Below are positions 1 through 6,853 of a DNA stretch of 32,582 bases, piece after piece. This DNA comes from Bdellovibrionaceae bacterium UBA2466 (lineage in GTDB: Bacteria > Bdellovibrionota > FAC87 > UBA2466). The translations under genes were made by a program, and so were the position numbers. The number at the start of each line of letters is the position of its first letter. The first letter of the stretch is position 1. The notes below the pieces were generated by a model. It ran no database searches, was not told the DNA's origin, and was given only the letters and a program-made list of their open reading frames with translations. The stretch covers positions 1-32,582 of the forward strand of contig DDPO01000042.1 in NCBI GenBank assembly GCA_002342225.1. Reading direction: 5' to 3'.

Positions 1-231
1 ATCGTTCACACTCCAAAAACCCCATTTGATAAAGCTGTAAGGGTCATTAAAAATGGAGAAGTGGTGAAAGAGTGGCTCCTACCTGCGGAGAGCACCGCTT
101 CAGAAACTTTACCTCTGGTGAGTCCGGGCAGTTATCGAATTGAGGTCTGGGCAAAGCTTCACACCGCATTAAGATTGGCACTTAGCGAGCCTGTTCCCTA
201 CGTTTTTTATAGTCACATCTACTTACAGTAA
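1..231 (+). CDS. C-terminal end of an unidentified protein (partial)
   Basis: Frame 1 is open from the first base to a TAA at 229-231 and gives 76 residues of a protein that begins outside the window. The residues look like a small beta-sandwich: a repeated charged/hydrophobic pattern (AVRVIKNGEVVKEW), then PGSYRIEVWAK, ending EPVPYVFYSHIYLQ. That ending resembles the tail of PHP-domain (CehA-type) metallophosphoesterases, which often finish in a segment like RPWIFSNPIYV. This is a weak inference because no catalytic part is visible. The HIT gene starts 64 bases downstream on the same strand, so the two may be co-transcribed. Confidence 0.6.
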   Translation: MVHTPKTPFDKAVRVIKNGEVVKEWLLPAESTASETLPLVSPGSYRIEVWAKLHTALRLALSEPVPYVFYSHIYLQ

Positions 232-295
232 CCCTTTCAATAAAAAGTTTATCTTTTTAACCTAAACTGTCGATAAGAAAAGGAAAGTTAATACA

Positions 296-784
296 ATGAA
301 ACAGCTCTGGGCCCCATGGCGTATGGAATTTATTACCTCTGATAAAAAGTCAGGGGGATGTGTGTTTTGTGACTTGCCGAAAGAGACCCAGGATAAAAAA
401 AATTTAATCATCCACCGAGCTACCAAGGTTTTTGTGATTTTAAATAAATTTCCCTACAACCTTGGGCACATGATGGTCGTTCCTTTTGAGCATACACATG
501 AGTTTAACAAGTTGAGCACCGAACAGTTAGTTGAAATGACTTCGGAAGCCCAAAAAGTGGTGGATGTGCTGAGCGAAGTGTACAAACCTGATGGGTTTAA
601 TATGGGAATGAATTTGGGGCAAGCAGCGGGAGCTGGCATTAAAGATCATCTTCATTGGCATGTGGTTCCGCGGTGGAATGGGGATACCAATTTTATGCCG
701 GTTCTTGGTGAGACGAAGGGTATGCCCGAACATTTACAGACCTGTTTTGAGAAGTGTTTTGAAGTTTATAGGAGAAAAAAATAA
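296..784 (+). CDS. HIT-family nucleotide hydrolase/phosphorylase
   Basis: A 162-residue cytosolic histidine-triad protein. The triad is H118-x-H120-x-H122 in DHLHWHVVPRW; the middle-to-last histidines form the nucleotidyl-transfer site in this superfamily. The N-terminus KQLWAPWRMEFI and the CVFC pair (residues 22-25, a likely half of a zinc site) are typical of the Ap4A phosphorylase/Fhit-like bacterial branch, which cleaves dinucleoside polyphosphates or nucleoside phosphoramidates. Length fits the family. The ATG is preceded by AGGAAAG at good spacing. Its stop codon directly abuts the next start (784/785), so it is translated together with the LapA-like gene. The exact substrate cannot be read from sequence. 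Confidence 0.93.
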   Translation: MKQLWAPWRMEFITSDKKSGGCVFCDLPKETQDKKNLIIHRATKVFVILNKFPYNLGHMMVVPFEHTHEFNKLSTEQLVEMTSEAQKVVDVLSEVYKPDGFNMGMNLGQAAGAGIKDHLHWHVVPRWNGDTNFMPVLGETKGMPEHLQTCFEKCFEVYRRKK

Positions 785-1117
785 ATGAAAGGCTTAAAAA
801 TTATCCCCATGTTTTTACTTCTGATTGGCCTTACTTACGCAGGTATGCTCTTTGTCCAAGCCAACAGTGATATGGTTTCTGTGCAATTAGGTGGGTACGT
901 TGTAGGTCCCATGGCCACTGGATTTATGGTGTTGAGTAGTGTTTTTTGTGGAATGGTTTTTTGTGGGGCTCTTTGTAGCGTCGAAATGTTAGGGCTGTAC
1001 GTTCAAAATAGAAAGCTAAAGAAAAAGCTCATCGCTTCTTCAACTCCCAGTAAGCCTGTAGCAACTCCTGCTCCTCAAGACTTAGCATCACCCAAAGCTT
1101 CAGGCAGGTTCACTTAA
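785..1117 (+). CDS. LapA/DUF1049-like small inner-membrane protein
   Basis: A 110-residue protein with two hydrophobic segments (about residues 5-25 and 42-68) separated by FVQANSDMVSVQLGGYVVG, followed by a basic coiled stretch (QNRKLKKKL) and a Pro/Ala/Ser-rich tail. This is the plan of the LapA (DUF1049) family: two membrane spans, a conserved N-x-x-x-V-x-V-x-x segment between them and a basic cytoplasmic tail. In E. coli LapA works with LapB in control of lipopolysaccharide synthesis. The gene starts on the base after the HIT stop codon. No LapB-type TPR protein is next to it, so the LPS role is family knowledge only. Confidence 0.7.
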   Translation: MKGLKIIPMFLLLIGLTYAGMLFVQANSDMVSVQLGGYVVGPMATGFMVLSSVFCGMVFCGALCSVEMLGLYVQNRKLKKKLIASSTPSKPVATPAPQDLASPKASGRFT

Positions 1118-1132
1118 AACTTCGAGAAAACG

Positions 1133-2347
1133 ATGAAACTCATTTTTGTCCGAGTCGAGCCTAGTAAAGAGTTTAAAAAAACGGTCGTTTCTCATGGGTT
1201 TTCATGTTCAGTGCTGAGTTCTGTTTCTAATTTGAGTCGAGCTGGCTCTTTGGAATGCATTATTTGGGGGATCTCAAAAGTAGCTGATATCAAGCGGATC
1301 GAAGCGGTTAGGAAAGAGTTCCCTGATGTTTGGATTTCAGCAGTTGTCTCCAAAGAAAGCTTGTCTGACCCTGAATTTCATAGTTCCCTAATTGAGAGCG
1401 ATGCAAAGAATGCAGTTTGGCTTGAGGATTCTTGGGAACTTCTTTTTTGGTTCTCTTATCAGCAGTTTCTAAACTTTAAAGAAGTTTCTCAACGGGCAAA
1501 AAATGCCGAGAAACAGCTCTTTTCTCATCAAGAAAAAAGTTCAGAGTTGTCAGAGGTTTCAAATAGGCTCCTTGATAAATTCAATAAAGACATTGATCTT
1601 GCAGAGAACATCCAAAGGCTTTTGAGACCACGATTTTCCCCGCAAATACCAGGGATAAGTTTAAGTGTGAAGTATATACCCTCAGTCGAAGGGGGAGGGG
1701 ACTACTACGATGTCTTTGAGTTTGGGGATAAGAAGAGATTTGGAATTCTCCTTGCCGATTCCAAAACTCATGGAATGGCAGCCACTCTTTTATCGGTTTT
1801 ACTGAAGCTACGCTTAGAAGAAATGAAGGATCGATTTCCAGATTCGAAAGCTTTTGTGAGTTTTTTGAATCGCGAAATAAGAAGCGTTCATACGACAAAA
1901 AATGAAGCTTCGATGGCGTTGTTTTATGGGATCTTAGATAGAGCTTCGCTCTCCTTTCAGTTTTGTTCTGCCGGTGCCCTTAAGCCCATCTTATGGCGTC
2001 AGGGTTCGGCCCTTACAGTTCCAAATTTGCAAAATCCAGATGTGGGAGTCACCGATCATTTTGAATTTAGAGAGCACTCAGTAAGTCTCCAACCTGGGGA
2101 TCTTTTAATACTTCATACCAATGGTCTTGAGGCCCCTCTCAAAAAAGGAAACCTGAGCGGCGAGGATCGGATTTTATCCCTTCTTAAGAAAGGTAAAAAA
2201 AGGCCCGACCCTCTAGGAACTCAAAATGAGTTGATGGGGCTAGTGGATGAATACACATCAAGAAAAAAACTGAAAGATGATCTCACTTTGATACAGTTAG
2301 CGGTCGATGAGCGGGCTATTTACGTCGCCAAAGCTGAAGGCGATTAA
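1133..2347 (+). CDS. SpoIIE/RsbU-type PP2C serine phosphatase with N-terminal regulatory domain
   Basis: A 404-residue protein. Residues 1 to about 115 look like a degenerate receiver-like or unknown regulatory fold. About 115-160 is probably a coiled-coil linker, leading into QRLLRP, the usual entry to the phosphatase. About 160-392 is a SpoIIE/PP2C domain with metal-binding aspartates D190 (GGGDYYD), D209 (LLADSKTHG) and D382-D383 (KDDLTLIQL). The usual YTDG motif reads HTNG, with N330 in place of Asp. Enzymes of this type dephosphorylate anti-anti-sigma factors in partner-switching. No anti-sigma kinase or STAS gene is in the window. It lies 15 bases after the LapA-like gene, and its last four bases overlap the end of convergent alr. 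Confidence 0.88.
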   Translation: MKLIFVRVEPSKEFKKTVVSHGFSCSVLSSVSNLSRAGSLECIIWGISKVADIKRIEAVRKEFPDVWISAVVSKESLSDPEFHSSLIESDAKNAVWLEDSWELLFWFSYQQFLNFKEVSQRAKNAEKQLFSHQEKSSELSEVSNRLLDKFNKDIDLAENIQRLLRPRFSPQIPGISLSVKYIPSVEGGGDYYDVFEFGDKKRFGILLADSKTHGMAATLLSVLLKLRLEEMKDRFPDSKAFVSFLNREIRSVHTTKNEASMALFYGILDRASLSFQFCSAGALKPILWRQGSALTVPNLQNPDVGVTDHFEFREHSVSLQPGDLLILHTNGLEAPLKKGNLSGEDRILSLLKKGKKRPDPLGTQNELMGLVDEYTSRKKLKDDLTLIQLAVDERAIYVAKAEGD

Positions 2348-3468
2348 TCTAAGTAAACCCTTGGAACTCTTGGAGAGATTCCACAGAGAATTTCATAAGG
2401 AATTGTTCGCGCCCAGTTTGCAAGGTCCCAAGCCGATACCGAGTGTTTAGAATCTTTACCTATCAGTGTTACTAAGCTTCCCTCACGAATTGAAGAGACT
2501 TGGGTGCAATCAATCGTCGTGAGATCCATCGAAACCCGACCTCGAATGGCTACTTTCTTACCCCCAACAATGACATATCCTTCATTGCTAAGAAGTCTAG
2601 GCAAACCATCCGCATAACCAATAGAGACCACTGCAAGTCGTTCTCTTTTCTTGGCCGTGTAAGTTCTGCCGTATCCAACAGTGTCATGGGCTTTGATCTG
2701 TTTAATCGTTAGCACTCGAGCTTTCCAAGAAAGGGCAGGAATCAATTCATTAGAAGGGGAGATTCTGGGATTGGGGGAAATTCCGTACAGACCAATTCCA
2801 GGCCTCACCGAAAAACTAAACCCTAATTTTTTTCTTAAAATAGCTCCTGTGTTAGCAATGTGTATTTTGGCATCTGTTTGGATCAGTTTTCGGTGAAGAA
2901 GTTCTTGGTAAACTCCGTGAAAAATATTGATCTGCTCATCTACAAATTTCGACATAGTGCTTTCACTTTCGGCAAAGTGGGTCGCAAATCCTGAAAGTTT
3001 AATTCCTAATCGTTGAATAGTGAGAAAAGCTTCGTTCATTTCTTCAGGCAACAATCCCAAACGGTGCATTCCGGTATCGAGTTTTAAGTGGATATCAGGG
3101 AGTCTTTTTTGATTCAGAAGGCTTTTTAAATGATTTAGGCTGTGGATAAGGGGGGTTAGACGGTATTTGTTATAGGCCTCGAGTTGATGAGGAAGAAATC
3201 CTGACAAAACCCATATCGAAATGGCATAGGGGATCTTTTTTCTTAGCTCAATAGCTTCCTCTAATGTCGCAACACAAAGGGTGTGACAACTTCCGCGAGA
3301 CACTAGAGCCTGAGAAACAGGAAGAATTCCGTGACCGTAAGCATCGGCTTTCACCACAGGAACAATCTCTTTTTGAGATAGGGTCCTTAGAGTGACTAAA
3401 TTTCTAAGAATAGCCCGCAAAGAGACTTCAGCTACCGAACGGTATGGAAAATGAAACAATGTTCCCAT
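2344..3468 (-). CDS. alr: Alanine racemase
   Basis: A 374-residue PLP enzyme that interconverts L- and D-alanine for peptidoglycan. K40 in PVVKADAYGHG carries the cofactor. R136 (TGMHRLGLL), Y266 (VGYGRTY, the second catalytic base) and the RVSMDLTTID block (311-320) match the family, as does SIGYADGLPR. There is an N-terminal TIM barrel and a C-terminal beta domain, and the length is standard. The ATG lies 54 bases from the end of the cytochrome gene on the same strand, so it may be read with that gene. Its 3' end overlaps the phosphatase gene by four bases. Confidence 0.96.
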   Translation of the reverse strand: MGTLFHFPYRSVAEVSLRAILRNLVTLRTLSQKEIVPVVKADAYGHGILPVSQALVSRGSCHTLCVATLEEAIELRKKIPYAISIWVLSGFLPHQLEAYNKYRLTPLIHSLNHLKSLLNQKRLPDIHLKLDTGMHRLGLLPEEMNEAFLTIQRLGIKLSGFATHFAESESTMSKFVDEQINIFHGVYQELLHRKLIQTDAKIHIANTGAILRKKLGFSFSVRPGIGLYGISPNPRISPSNELIPALSWKARVLTIKQIKAHDTVGYGRTYTAKKRERLAVVSIGYADGLPRLLSNEGYVIVGGKKVAIRGRVSMDLTTIDCTQVSSIREGSLVTLIGKDSKHSVSAWDLANWARTIPYEILCGISPRVPRVYLD

Positions 3469-3521
3469 GGCCTCACTCTAGCGTTTTTGCGGATTTAGGC
3501 AAGTTGATAAAAGGCCAACAA

Positions 3522-4760
3522 TTACTTAAGCCATTGAGAGATAAGTGCCATGACTTGTGCCCTTTCAGCTGCGGGGAGTTTAGCTGTGGGTTGAGCCATT
3601 TGGCGGACCTGATTGAAGGCATCTAAAATTTCAGCTTTGGTTCTGGGGCTTCCTTCTTTAGACAGAACGCCGTTCGCATCGATAGAAATATCTCCCGCGT
3701 GACATTGGTTGCACGTTTGAATAATTTTAGCGTGAGCTGCAGCTGCGCCTCCTCCCGAGTTTGAAGAGTTGTTGCCACCGCTCGAAGTTGAACTATTCAC
3801 TGAGGAATTTCCGCCATTGGTCGCTACTGAAGTTATTACCTTATTTGAGGGGGGACCGGTTCTAAAAGATCCTGACGAGTCGACAAACCATTGTTTAGAT
3901 GGGTTTGCCTTATGAGGTGTTAAGGAGACAAGCGCGCCATTAAAACCTTTTTTATTTTCTATAAACTTATCAAGAGCCGTCGAAACACTTTTGGAAGTTT
4001 GACCTAAATGTAATCTTTGAGTTTCATTGGGGAGTGACATATCTAGGAATTTATTTTTTCCCTCTTTAAATGACATCGCATCCAAAACTCTATCTGCAAG
4101 TTCACCATTTCCGTATTTCTTTTGTCCCTCGACAAAGCTAAGCAGGGAGTTTGGATCGATATTTTTTCTGAGCCAATCTTTGGCTTGATCATTGCCATCT
4201 ACAGCCTGTTTGATTTTTTCTAGAATCTCTTCATTTTTTGCAGCCACGCCTTTGAAGGCTTCTTGAAATTCTTGATTATATTTTTCGGCAGACTCTTCTT
4301 TTGAGGGGGTTTTTAGAAAGAGTTTGGAGCCCCAGATGAATCGTTCCATTAAAGCGATGTAACGGTCGTCGCCTCCATTGGGCTTTTTCGAGTTTTCAGA
4401 TTCTTTCTCCTTTTTTGCGTTCTCCAACACGAGCTCGGCCTGTTTTTTATTCACCATGCCCATCATTTGAGCGATGATTTGACTGCTCTCTTTTTCATCG
4501 CCGTCTTTCATGGCTTTTTCAATCGCAAGGGGTAGTTTTTCTGCGTATTTCTGGGTGATGGAAGTCTTTGATAAAAAGAAATGTTTCGCGATAAAATCAA
4601 TTTCTCGTTCAGTGAGTGGGTCGGCTTTTGTTGCGCGTTGCCCTGTCGTTTCCTGAGGGACAGAGCTTGGGGCGTCTGAGTGGTTCTCTGCAAAACTTGA
4701 AGAAGAAATAAGAGCCAACGTTAAGACAATGATCGATAGACCGACTTGTATGCGTTTCAT
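3522..4760 (-). CDS. Exported protein with C-terminal c-type haem motif
   Basis: 412 residues from the ATG at 4760, chosen because AAAAAGGAGCG sits just before it and because the product then begins with a classic Sec signal (MKRIQVGLSIIVLTLALISS...FA). The open frame extends 33 codons further upstream without a ribosome site. Most of the mature protein (about 25-300) is hydrophilic and helical with no family I recognise. A Ser/Asn/Gly/Ala-rich linker (around 315-340) leads to a short cytochrome c-like domain: CNQCH at 350-354, with M388 in QMAQP a possible sixth ligand. It is probably a periplasmic electron carrier or haem sensor on a long adaptor. A near-consensus sigma-54 promoter precedes it. 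Confidence 0.85.
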   Translation of the reverse strand: MKRIQVGLSIIVLTLALISSSSFAENHSDAPSSVPQETTGQRATKADPLTEREIDFIAKHFFLSKTSITQKYAEKLPLAIEKAMKDGDEKESSQIIAQMMGMVNKKQAELVLENAKKEKESENSKKPNGGDDRYIALMERFIWGSKLFLKTPSKEESAEKYNQEFQEAFKGVAAKNEEILEKIKQAVDGNDQAKDWLRKNIDPNSLLSFVEGQKKYGNGELADRVLDAMSFKEGKNKFLDMSLPNETQRLHLGQTSKSVSTALDKFIENKKGFNGALVSLTPHKANPSKQWFVDSSGSFRTGPPSNKVITSVATNGGNSSVNSSTSSGGNNSSNSGGGAAAAHAKIIQTCNQCHAGDISIDANGVLSKEGSPRTKAEILDAFNQVRQMAQPTAKLPAAERAQVMALISQWLK

Positions 4761-4798
4761 AGAACGCTCCTTTTTAAGATCCAACATTAAAAAAAACT

Positions 4799-4813
4799 GC
4801 AACAGAAATGCCA
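4799..4813 (-). promoter_or_regulatory. Predicted sigma-54 promoter of the cytochrome c-like gene
   Basis: Read on the minus strand the site is TGGCATTTCTGTTGC followed by A. It has the GG (-24) and GC (-12) elements at the exact spacing needed (TGGCA then TTGCA). Transcription would begin near 4787, giving a leader of about 27 nt that contains the GGAG ribosome site. No enhancer-binding protein gene or site was recognised nearby. Confidence 0.7.
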
Positions 4814-5035
4814 CCTTTAAGTGTATTCGTTTTGGCAAATTTTGTAACCGACTAACCACACTGCCGCAACTAGATGAGGTTGAGCGGTTTAATTCGATTT
4901 AAAAACTTATTTGGGGCGAAACAAAATTTGTTATGCCTATTTGGGAGGCTTTAATTAATGCTATTAGGTTGTTGAAAAGATTGAATAAGAAGCGTTTTGT
5001 AACTTGGCATGTCGAGAGTCAATGCTTTGGTCGGT

Positions 5036-5045
5036 GTATACTTAA
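5036..5045 (+). promoter_or_regulatory. Possible -10 region (GTATACTTAA)
   Basis: TATACT at 5037-5042 matches a sigma-70 -10 element in four to five positions, with TG one base too close for a standard extended -10. The same ten bases occur upstream of the lipoprotein gene at 22603-22612. No good -35 is present, so this is tentative. Confidence 0.3.
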
Positions 5046-5089
5046 AGTTACCTATCATCTGTTCATCGTTTTTGGTCGAAAAGAGTTAT

Positions 5090-5695
5090 ATGAATCACTC
5101 TAAAATCTTAGTTCTTATTGCTCTGTGTTGGGGTGTGGTTGGCTTCTGCGATAGTGAAATAATTGATTCTTCTTCGCTGGTTGTTTCAAGTGACGTGTTG
5201 TCCACATCAAGCGTTGCCCAAACCAAGGAACCTTTAACCGATTCAAAAAGTGATCTTTTGGGATTTTTGTCAGAATCCCAAAACCCGCTCTCAAACTCTG
5301 ATACCGGAGAGACGGTAACGAATCCAATCGACCATCTTGAAACTTCTGAAGAGTTCTATTCACCAACGGTCGTTAAATCTCATTTCAAGGGTGGAGCAAC
5401 TTTGAATGATCAAGATAAATACAGCATTAACTGGGATTCCCAATCCTACGAACCCTATCGTGAGACTGAGTTGGCTAATCAAGAAGACTCCAAGGAGCTT
5501 CAACTGTTTCATTCTGCATCCCATGAACAATTGACGTTGTTTGCTCCGAAAAAAAACGAACCTCTTCAAATAAATCCACTCTGGTATGAAGAACCTAAAC
5601 AATCCTTAGAGCAAAATTCAGAGATGGCTTGGGGATGGAGTTTAGGCCAAAGCCACGGAAAAGAAATCAAGAAGAAGAATTGGCTAGATTGGTGA
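5090..5695 (+). CDS. Secreted protein of unknown function
   Basis: 201 residues starting at the ATG at 5090. This start gives a clean signal peptide (MNHSKILVLIALCWGVVGFC); an in-frame ATG at 5009 would add 27 residues ahead of it, with no clear ribosome site. The mature part is acidic and Ser/Thr/Glu/Asn-rich with no obvious fold, domain or repeat, and it ends in an aromatic/basic tail (KKKNWLDW). It is probably a largely disordered periplasmic or outer-surface protein. I do not recognise a family. The last 12 bases overlap the end of convergent xthA. The upstream ribosome site (AAGAG) is weak. Confidence 0.6.
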   Translation: MNHSKILVLIALCWGVVGFCDSEIIDSSSLVVSSDVLSTSSVAQTKEPLTDSKSDLLGFLSESQNPLSNSDTGETVTNPIDHLETSEEFYSPTVVKSHFKGGATLNDQDKYSINWDSQSYEPYRETELANQEDSKELQLFHSASHEQLTLFAPKKNEPLQINPLWYEEPKQSLEQNSEMAWGWSLGQSHGKEIKKKNWLDW

Positions 5696-6463
5696 TTCAA
5701 ATGAGGCGATTACTGGGGCATGGTCGGAGGGTTTTTCTCCCTTGCGCTCATCCCGATCGATTCTAGCTGAAGTGCATGTCTTGGCCATCGCATTAGAAGC
5801 TAAAATGAAATCGATTCTAAGACCCTCGTTTTTTTGAAATCCTAAAGCTCGGTAATCCCACCACGAAAAAAAACCAGCCCCTTTTTCGTGTAATCTAAAA
5901 GTATCGATAAGGCCCAATTGAGAGATCTCACCTAAAAGATTTCGCTCTTTTGTTGAGCACAAAATCTTTTCTTTCCAAAGAGCCGGATTGTGCACATCAA
6001 TATCTTGAGGAGCAATATTGAAATCGCCTCCAACAACAAGCCTTTCGTGGTTATCTAGCTCATCCTTGAGGAGCTTTTTAAACCCGTTTAGCCACCCCAA
6101 TTTGTACTGAAATTTATCCGAGCCCACTTCTTGTCCATTTGGTACGTAGCAGCAAATAAACATCGTGTCGTCTATTAAAGTTCGGATGACTCTAGCGGCG
6201 GAATCCTCATAAAAGGGTTCAATGCCTTTTAAAACCTTTGTGGGCGAGCGCTTCGACAGGATAGCGACTCCGTTGTAGGTTTTCTGTCCAAAAACAGAGC
6301 ACTCGTATCCAGCGGCTTGGATGGCTTCGAAAGGGAACTTTTCCTCGAGGCACTTGAGCTCCTGCAGCAATACCACGTTGGGTTTCTCGCGCGTTAATAA
6401 CGCTAAAAGTCTCTCAAGCCGAACATTGATCGAGTTGACGTTCCAGGTGACTACTTTAAACAT
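5684..6463 (-). CDS. xthA: Exodeoxyribonuclease III (AP endonuclease)
   Basis: A 259-residue enzyme of the endonuclease/exonuclease/phosphatase fold that cuts DNA at abasic sites and removes 3' blocks. Motifs in order: FKVVTWNVNSINVR (N8), metal ligand E35 in LLQELKC, the GGDFNIAPQDIDVHNP block, RIDFILAS and the catalytic SDHAPV near the C-terminus. The ATG at 6463 gives the usual MFKVVTWNVNSI start. An upstream start at 6505 would overlap the divergent cutA gene and add a non-homologous leader. The ribosome site is poor. It is divergent from cutA, with only 20 bases between the start codons. Confidence 0.94.
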   Translation of the reverse strand: MFKVVTWNVNSINVRLERLLALLTREKPNVVLLQELKCLEEKFPFEAIQAAGYECSVFGQKTYNGVAILSKRSPTKVLKGIEPFYEDSAARVIRTLIDDTMFICCYVPNGQEVGSDKFQYKLGWLNGFKKLLKDELDNHERLVVGGDFNIAPQDIDVHNPALWKEKILCSTKERNLLGEISQLGLIDTFRLHEKGAGFFSWWDYRALGFQKNEGLRIDFILASNAMAKTCTSARIDRDERKGEKPSDHAPVIASFESPI

Positions 6464-6483
6464 GCGCGGTATCGTAAGAAAGT

Positions 6484-6825
6484 ATGGTCGCAAAGAAAAG
6501 AGCAAAATTAGAAAAAATAGTTTTAGGCTACGTGACTACGAAAAATGTGAGAGAGGCCCGTAAGATCGGAGAAGCTCTCATCGACAAGAGATTAGCTGCT
6601 TGTGTTAATATAATACCCAATATGATTTCCGTTTATCGATGGCAGGGAAAAGTTGAGAAAGCATCAGAAGTGATTCTTTTGATCAAAAGCACCGTCAATA
6701 AAAAGAATAAGATCACTGATGAAGTCAAACGCCTTCACTCCTACACTTTACCTTGTGTTTTATTCTTTGAGACGAAGGGTGGAAATCTAGATTATTCTCA
6801 ATGGCTGAATCAAGAGTGTTCCTGA
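6484..6825 (+). CDS. cutA: CutA-like divalent-cation tolerance protein
   Basis: A 113-residue protein of the trimeric CutA1 family. The family pattern is clear: VTTKNVREARKIGEALIDKRLAACVNI, SVYRWQGKVEKASEVILLIKS and the final YSQWLNQE. CutA1 proteins have a ferredoxin-like, PII-like fold and were linked to copper tolerance in E. coli; their general biochemical role is still unsettled. The first eight residues (MVAKKRAK) extend beyond the usual start. It is followed after 28 bases by the acyl-CoA dehydrogenase gene on the same strand. Confidence 0.92.
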   Translation: MVAKKRAKLEKIVLGYVTTKNVREARKIGEALIDKRLAACVNIIPNMISVYRWQGKVEKASEVILLIKSTVNKKNKITDEVKRLHSYTLPCVLFFETKGGNLDYSQWLNQECS

Positions 6826-6853
6826 ACGAACATTTTAGGATGGAGAAGAAAAA

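Larger units (their letters stand above)
4761..5089. other. Divergent intergenic region (329 bases)
   Basis: AT-rich spacer between the cytochrome c-like gene (-) and the secreted unknown (+). It holds the sigma-54 site at 4799-4813 (-) and a TATACT -10-like hexamer at 5037-5042 (+). I see no convincing gene, RNA or strong hairpin in the remainder (about 4860-5030). Confidence 0.6.

Noticed and set aside
4761..4859. N-terminal extension of the cytochrome c-like protein to 4859
   Set aside because: It has no ribosome site, would hide the signal peptide and would run through the sigma-54 promoter.
6464..6505. Longer exonuclease III start at 6505
   Set aside because: It adds 14 non-homologous residues and overlaps the divergent cutA start.
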